Source of the DNA: Rugamonas apoptosis | Lineage (GTDB): Bacteria > Pseudomonadota > Gammaproteobacteria > Burkholderiales > Burkholderiaceae_D | DNA: 64,000 bases | NCBI RefSeq assembly: GCF_014042355.1 | Contig: NZ_JACEZU010000007.1 | Span: 1 to 64,000, forward strand | Direction of reading: 5' to 3' | Shown: positions 59,924 to 64,000 of the stretch, piece by piece | Layout: every line of letters begins with the position of its first letter | Numbering within the stretch: position 1 is the stretch's first letter | The notes under the pieces: generated by a model | Told to the model about the DNA's origin: nothing | The model's database searches: none | What the model saw: the letters and a program-made list of their open reading frames with translations, nothing else | Position numbers and translations under genes: made by a program

Positions 59924-60838
59924 ATGCATATATCCCGTGTCGACCTCAATCTGTTCATCGTGTTCGAAGCCATCTACGCGGAAGGCAGCCTGACGCGCGC
60001 CAGCCTGAAGATGAACCTCACGCAGCCGGCCATCAGCCACGCGCTGGGCCGCCTGCGCCAGTTGTTCGACGATCCCCTGTTCGAGCGCCAGGGCCACGTG
60101 ATGGTGCCCACGCCGCTGGCGCGCTCCATCATCGAGCCGGTGCGGCAGGCGCTGCGCGGTTTCGAGGTGACGCTGAACGGCGTGGAGCGCTTCGATCCGG
60201 CCAGCAGCGAGCGCACGTTCTCGGTGGCGCTGCGCGACGTGCTGGAGGCGAGCGTGCTGCCGCCACTGATGGCGGAGCTGGCGCACAGCGCGCCGTCGGT
60301 GGGGCTCAATGCGCTGCAGGTGGGGCGGCGCGAACTGGAAAGCGAACTGGCGGCCGGCACGCTGGACGCGGCCATCGACATTTTGCTGCCGCTGTCGGCG
60401 GATGTGCGCCACACGCGGCTGGTGCGCGACAACACGGTGGTGCTGGTGCGGCGCGACCATCCGCTGGTGCGCGATAGGGCGCTGGATATGGACACCTATC
60501 TGCGTCTGGAGCACATCATGGCCAGCTCGCGCCGGCGCGGGCCGGGGCTGGAGGATTTCGAATTGAGCCGGATGGGGTTGCAGCGCAAGATCCGCCTGCG
60601 CTGCCAGCACTACTTCTCGGCCTGCCGGGTGGTGAGTCAGACGGATCTGGCGTTGACCATACCGGAACGGCTGGCGCAGGTGGTGAACCAGCAATTCGAC
60701 AACCAGATCCTGCCCTTCCCGCTCGCCATGCCGTCGCTGGACATCTACCTGTACTGGCACGCCAACGTGGACAACGACCCGGCCAACGTGTGGCTGCGCC
60801 AGCAACTGGCGGCGGTGACGGCGGCGCTGCCGGGCTAG
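59924..60838 (+). CDS. LysR-family transcriptional regulator
   Basis: This 304-residue regulator has an N-terminal winged helix-turn-helix (about 6-65, IYAEGSLTRASLKMNLTQPAISHALGRLR) followed by a LysR substrate-binding domain (about 90-300). It is divergent from the phosphatase/acyl-CoA dehydrogenase pair across about 90 bases, the classical position for a LysR regulator of that pair. The inducer is unknown; an acyl or fatty-acid related metabolite is a reasonable guess from context only. Confidence 0.92.
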   Translation: MHISRVDLNLFIVFEAIYAEGSLTRASLKMNLTQPAISHALGRLRQLFDDPLFERQGHVMVPTPLARSIIEPVRQALRGFEVTLNGVERFDPASSERTFSVALRDVLEASVLPPLMAELAHSAPSVGLNALQVGRRELESELAAGTLDAAIDILLPLSADVRHTRLVRDNTVVLVRRDHPLVRDRALDMDTYLRLEHIMASSRRRGPGLEDFELSRMGLQRKIRLRCQHYFSACRVVSQTDLALTIPERLAQVVNQQFDNQILPFPLAMPSLDIYLYWHANVDNDPANVWLRQQLAAVTAALPG

Positions 60839-60847
60839 TTCGCCCCA

Positions 60848-60926
60848 AAAACCGGGGTCAGGTCATGCCCTCAAGCAATCAGGCTATTTGCGTGATTGCG
60901 TGAGGGCATGACCTGACCCCGGTTTT
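60848..60926. repeat. Repeat family 2, long perfect hairpin with GGGGTCAG core
   Basis: The 26-base arms at 60848-60873 and 60901-60926 are perfect inverted repeats (left arm AAAACCGGGGTCAGGTCATG then CCCTCA). Inside, GCAATCA and TGATTGC add a further 7-bp stem around an 11-base loop. It lies between the convergent LysR and pqiC genes, with T residues after the right arm, so it may also terminate transcription. Confidence 0.93.
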
Positions 60927-60932
60927 ATGTCT

Positions 60933-61661
60933 TTAGCAGCCGGCGCCGCCGCCGGCCAGGCGTTGCACGGCCGCGCCGACGCTGTCGGCCAGGCGGCCGA
61001 CAGCGCGCCGGTGACCGTCCACCAGCGCGTCGTAGCCGGGTGCGACCTGCTCCTTCAATTCGCTGCGGCAGGTCAGTACCTTGGGGCTGCCGGCCAGCCG
61101 CACGCTCCACACCACGTCCAGCAGCGCATACTGCCCCGGCGCCGATTCGAAGCGCTGCACGCTGGTGCTGATGCGGTAGATGGCGGCATGCTCCGGCGTG
61201 GGCGTGCGGAACACATCGATCGCGCCCAACCGCGCCGTCAACGCCAGCGACAAGGCCTGGCCCAGTTCCGCCGCCAGTGGCGCGGCCCACCGTTCCTGTT
61301 CCAGCAGGTCGATGCGCCCGGCGCCGGTTGTCACCACCAACTGGCTGCGCGCCACCTGCGGCGGCACGCTGGGCGCGAGCACTTCGATGTAATATGGCGC
61401 GGCGGTGACGGCGTTGTCGTGGGCGTTGTTGGCTGCGTTGTCAGTGGCGATTGCTGTGCCGGTGCCGGAGACTGTCCGCTGTGCGAAGGGTAAGCCGCTG
61501 CTCAAGCTGTAAAAGTGCTCGGGCGGCGGGCTGGCGCAGCCGGCCAGCGCCACCGTCAACGCCGCCGTCACAGTCAACGGCACCACCAGCGGCGCGGAGA
61601 ACGCCCTCATGGCGGATCGCGGCGCGGCCATGAAGCGGCATGCTGGGGACGTGGACCTCAT
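60933..61661 (-). CDS. pqiC: PqiC-like lipoprotein (ABC-type transport auxiliary)
   Basis: This outer-membrane lipoprotein of up to 242 residues has a lipobox at VALAGCASP, so the mature chain begins at Cys near residue 42. The following FYSLSSG and the segment YIEVLAPSVPPQVARSQLVV match the family that partners MCE proteins in lipid transport across the envelope. The ATG overlaps the pqiB stop (ATGA), though a start at MRAFSAPLVV (61610) would give a more normal signal peptide. Its 3' end is just beyond the hairpin at 60848-60926. Confidence 0.87.
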   Translation of the reverse strand: MRSTSPACRFMAAPRSAMRAFSAPLVVPLTVTAALTVALAGCASPPPEHFYSLSSGLPFAQRTVSGTGTAIATDNAANNAHDNAVTAAPYYIEVLAPSVPPQVARSQLVVTTGAGRIDLLEQERWAAPLAAELGQALSLALTARLGAIDVFRTPTPEHAAIYRISTSVQRFESAPGQYALLDVVWSVRLAGSPKVLTCRSELKEQVAPGYDALVDGHRRAVGRLADSVGAAVQRLAGGGAGC

Positions 61662-63304
61662 TTGCGTTCTCCTTGTTTGCCGCGGATCAGCGCCTCGGGA
61701 TGGCGCTCCAGATAATCGGACAGCGCGTTCAGCGATTGCAGCGTTTGCGTCAGCTGCTGCAAGGCTTCACGCAGGTCGGACTGCACGGGCGAGTCCTTCT
61801 GCAGCAACACTTCGGCCGTGCCGAAGGTCTGGCGCGCCGCGCCCAGCGTTTGCTTCATTTCCGGCATCAGCTGCGCGTCGACTTGCTTGAACAGGGTGTC
61901 GGCGCTCTTGAGCGTGTCGCGCAGGTTGTTGCCGATCTCCGCGAACGGCACCTGATCGAGCTTGTGGGCGATGCTGGCGATCTGGGTCTGCAGTTCATCC
62001 AGGCTGTTGGGGACGGTGGGCATCACCATCGGGTACTGGCTCACGTCCAGCTTCACGTCGGGCGCCTTGGGGAAAAAGTCCAGCGCCACGTACAACTGGC
62101 CGGTCAGCAGATTGCCAGTGCGCAGTTGGGCGCGCAGGCCACGGCTCACCATGCGCTCCAGCACGGCCTGGCCGGCGTTGCGGTCCGGGTCGGCCGCCAT
62201 CGCCTGCTGGAAGCGCTTGCCCAAACGCTCGGGGTACATATCCACCGTAACGGGCATGCGGAAGCTCTTCCTGGCCGGGTCGTATTCGACGCCGACCGAA
62301 CGCACCTCACCCAGCACGATACCGCGGAAGTCCACCGTCGCCCCCGGCGACAGGCCGCGCAGCGACTGGTCGAAATACAGCACGGTGGTGATCGGCAGGC
62401 CATCCGGCTCGCGCATGGCGCTGGCCTGGTCCGGCGCCAGCGCGAAGCTGGTGCCCGACGGCGCGGCCGCTTCCGGCTTTTGCCCGCTGATGGATTCGAA
62501 TGCTATGCCCCCCACCAGCAGCGCCGTCAGCGACTGAGTATTGAGCTTGAAACCGGTCGAATCAAGCCGCACGTCCACGCCGCTGGCATGCCACCAGCGC
62601 GTGTTCACGCCCACGTAACGGTCGTACGGGGCGTTGACGAACACCGTCATGGCCACGCCGCGCCCCTTGTCGTCCAGGTCGAAGCCGATCACCTGCCCGA
62701 CCTGGATGCGGCGGTAGAACACGGGCGAGCCAACGTCGATCGAGCCCAGGCTCTCGCCGTGCAGCGTGAACTGGCTGCCCTTCTGGTCGCCCGTCACCTG
62801 CGGCACCCGTTCCAGTCCCGTGAACTCGTCGCGGGTGGCGGCGGATTTGCCGGCGTCCACGCCGATGTAGGCGCCCGACAGCAGCGTGTTCAGGCCCGAC
62901 ACCCCGCTCGCCCCTACCCGCGGGCGCACCACCCAGAAGCGTGTGTCCTCGGCCGTGAAGCGCTTGGCTTCCTTGCTCATGTCGATCGTCACCAGCACCT
63001 TCGACAGGTCGGGCGACAGCGAGATGGCGCGTACCAGGCCGATATCGACGTCCTTGTATTTGACCTTGGTCTTGCCCGGCTCCAGCCCGTCGCCCGTGCG
63101 GAAGCTGACCACCACGGTGGGGCCCTGGTCCAGTATCGACTTGACCACCAGTGTGGCGCCGATCAACGCGGCCAGCAGAGGCACCAGCCACACCAGCGAA
63201 GGCAGCCAGCGGCTGGCCTTTTCCACCACGGGCGCCGGCAGGTGGGTGTGGCCTGCTTCGGCGTCAGGGCCGGTTTCTTCCATCGTTTTCTCCATTCGCT
63301 CCAA
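61658..63304 (-). CDS. pqiB: PqiB-like MCE-family intermembrane transport protein
   Basis: This 548-residue protein has a single N-terminal membrane anchor (about 36-56) followed by three MCE domains (about 60-150, 175-280 and 300-400). The repeated pattern includes GDGLEPGKTKVKYKDVDIG, GSPVFYRRIQVGQVIGFDL and GATVDFRGIVLGEVRSVGV. A long helical C-terminal region (about 420-540) would form the needle-like tunnel seen in E. coli PqiB. It overlaps the upstream pqiA frame; internal starts at 63295 or 63283 would reduce the overlap. Confidence 0.93.
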   Translation of the reverse strand: MERMEKTMEETGPDAEAGHTHLPAPVVEKASRWLPSLVWLVPLLAALIGATLVVKSILDQGPTVVVSFRTGDGLEPGKTKVKYKDVDIGLVRAISLSPDLSKVLVTIDMSKEAKRFTAEDTRFWVVRPRVGASGVSGLNTLLSGAYIGVDAGKSAATRDEFTGLERVPQVTGDQKGSQFTLHGESLGSIDVGSPVFYRRIQVGQVIGFDLDDKGRGVAMTVFVNAPYDRYVGVNTRWWHASGVDVRLDSTGFKLNTQSLTALLVGGIAFESISGQKPEAAAPSGTSFALAPDQASAMREPDGLPITTVLYFDQSLRGLSPGATVDFRGIVLGEVRSVGVEYDPARKSFRMPVTVDMYPERLGKRFQQAMAADPDRNAGQAVLERMVSRGLRAQLRTGNLLTGQLYVALDFFPKAPDVKLDVSQYPMVMPTVPNSLDELQTQIASIAHKLDQVPFAEIGNNLRDTLKSADTLFKQVDAQLMPEMKQTLGAARQTFGTAEVLLQKDSPVQSDLREALQQLTQTLQSLNALSDYLERHPEALIRGKQGERK

Positions 63305-64000
63305 GATGATCCCAGATCAGGCGCGGGTCGAACTGCATCGATGCCAGCATGGTCAGCACCACCACTGCGCAAAAAGCCAGCGCGCCGGGGCCGGCCGTGA
63401 TCACGGCCAGCGTCTGGAAGCGCACCAGCGCCACCGTCAGCGTGATAACGAAGATGTCGAGCATGGACCAGCGCCCCACCAGCTCCACCAGCCGGTACAG
63501 CACGGTGCGCTGCAACGGCCGCCAGCGCGAGCGGCGCTGCGCCGTCCACGCCAGCAAGGACAGCGCGGCCAGCTTCAGCACCGGCACCACGATACTTGCG
63601 ATGAAGATGATGGCCGCCAGCGCCGGCGAGCCGCTGTGCCAGAAATAGATCACGCCGCTGATGATGGTGTCGTCTTCCTTGCCGAACAGGGAGTGGGTGT
63701 ACATCACGGGCAGCAGGTTGGCCGGAATGTAGAGGATGGCGGCGGCCAGCAGTAGCGCCCAGGTGCGGGCCACGCTGTCGGGCCGGCGGCGGTGCAGGGC
63801 CGCGCCGCAGCGCGCGCAACGCTGCTGCCCGTTCCCGTTCCCGTTCCCTTGCCCGTGCTGGTGCCCGTGCTGGTGCCCGTACTGGTGCTGCTGCCCGTGC
63901 CCGTGCTGGTGCTGGCGCTGGCCCCGGTCCTCCGCCACCAGTCCACAGGCATGGCAGGTCAGCGTGGGCACCCCGCCGGCCAGCACGGTGGCCGGCGCGG
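63264..64000 (-). CDS. pqiA: PqiA-like membrane protein (5' end at window edge)
   Basis: This is a paraquat-inducible protein A homologue of 240 residues or more, the inner membrane partner of PqiB. The frame is open to the window edge; a GTG at 63986 is the first possible start inside. Four membrane segments (about 75-95, 115-140, 165-185 and 195-215) follow a zinc-ribbon pair, CHACG and CARCG. Between the ribbon halves lies a His/Gln/Gly tract from a short tandem repeat (63830-63920). Only one PqiA domain is visible, and the first copy of the usual pair may lie upstream, outside the window. Confidence 0.85.
   Translation of the reverse strand, partial: APATVLAGGVPTLTCHACGLVAEDRGQRQHQHGHGQQHQYGHQHGHQHGQGNGNGNGQQRCARCGAALHRRRPDSVARTWALLLAAAILYIPANLLPVMYTHSLFGKEDDTIISGVIYFWHSGSPALAAIIFIASIVVPVLKLAALSLLAWTAQRRSRWRPLQRTVLYRLVELVGRWSMLDIFVITLTVALVRFQTLAVITAGPGALAFCAVVVLTMLASMQFDPRLIWDHLGANGENDGRNRP
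63828..63922. repeat. Low-complexity tandem repeat within pqiA
   Basis: Overlapping units of CCCGTTC, CCCGTGCTGGTG and GTGCTGGTGC repeat with small changes. On the minus strand they encode a His/Gln/Gly/Asn-rich stretch of about 30 residues. All units are multiples of three in effect, so length variation would keep the frame. Confidence 0.8.

Noticed and set aside
61640..63400. 586-codon frame opposite pqiB
   Set aside because: Antisense shadow; the minus-strand frame has three MCE domains and a membrane anchor.

Overview
The window is high-GC chromosomal DNA from a betaproteobacterium of the Burkholderiales, most like the Oxalobacteraceae (Massilia, Duganella or Janthinobacterium). That placement is an inference from gene content and order: tkt-gap, glnA next to ntrBC, rplU-rpmA-obgE-proB, a soluble RsxB overlapping nth, intracellular PHA depolymerase, and large TonB receptors. 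No reference search was possible. Most of the window is ordinary core genome, with accessory features at the edges and at a few junctions.

Layout. 1-605: the 3' tail of an IS110-type transposase, then a secreted single-Cache protein. 716-3785: gap and tkt (minus strand). 4334-10851: two large TonB-dependent receptors flanking rsmE. 11218-16245: an FAD dehydrogenase, a REC-DUF3369-GAF-histidine kinase and CorA. 16329-21025: nitrogen control, with ntrC, ntrB, a small DUF4124 gene and glnA; glnA has a near-consensus sigma-54 promoter and two NtrC-like sites upstream. 21398-30823: rhodanese, a small secreted protein, a membrane-anchored TAXI protein, an unusual bifunctional penicillin-binding protein, a CinA-like protein, an EI24 membrane protein, FKBP and an orphan anti-sigma-like protein.

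31095-38508: HU, then storage-lipid genes (WS/DGAT acyltransferase, acyl-CoA-binding protein, PHA-system protein, and further on PHA depolymerase) interleaved with an NhaD-like antiporter, ferredoxin and ferredoxin-NADP reductase. 38559-46248: a solute-binding protein, rsxB-nth, proB, obgE, rpmA, rplU, ispB, an ArsC-family reductase and tRNA-Pro(CGG). 46324-49847: a GNAT acetyltransferase, a diguanylate cyclase, a PEBP-family protein and a small secreted protein. 49921-55771: a translationally coupled cusCBA Cu(I)/Ag(I) efflux operon. 55964-64000: a second Cache protein, an orphan flagellin, an acyl-CoA dehydrogenase/phosphatase pair with a divergent LysR regulator, and the end of a pqiABC operon.

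Non-coding structure is the most distinctive part. Three copies of one imperfect-palindrome element (MITE- or REP-like) lie at 27258-27356, 28379-28493 and 45541-45606. A second family sharing the core GGGGTCAG occurs as a five-copy cluster at 55797-55937 and as a 26-bp perfect hairpin at 60848-60926. A terminator-like hairpin ends only about 12 nt before the obgE start. I found no CRISPR array, rRNA, prophage or recognisable defence island, and no clearly new multi-gene system. The best leads are the two repeat families, the PBP with a large insert between its transpeptidase motifs, and the orphan flagellin.
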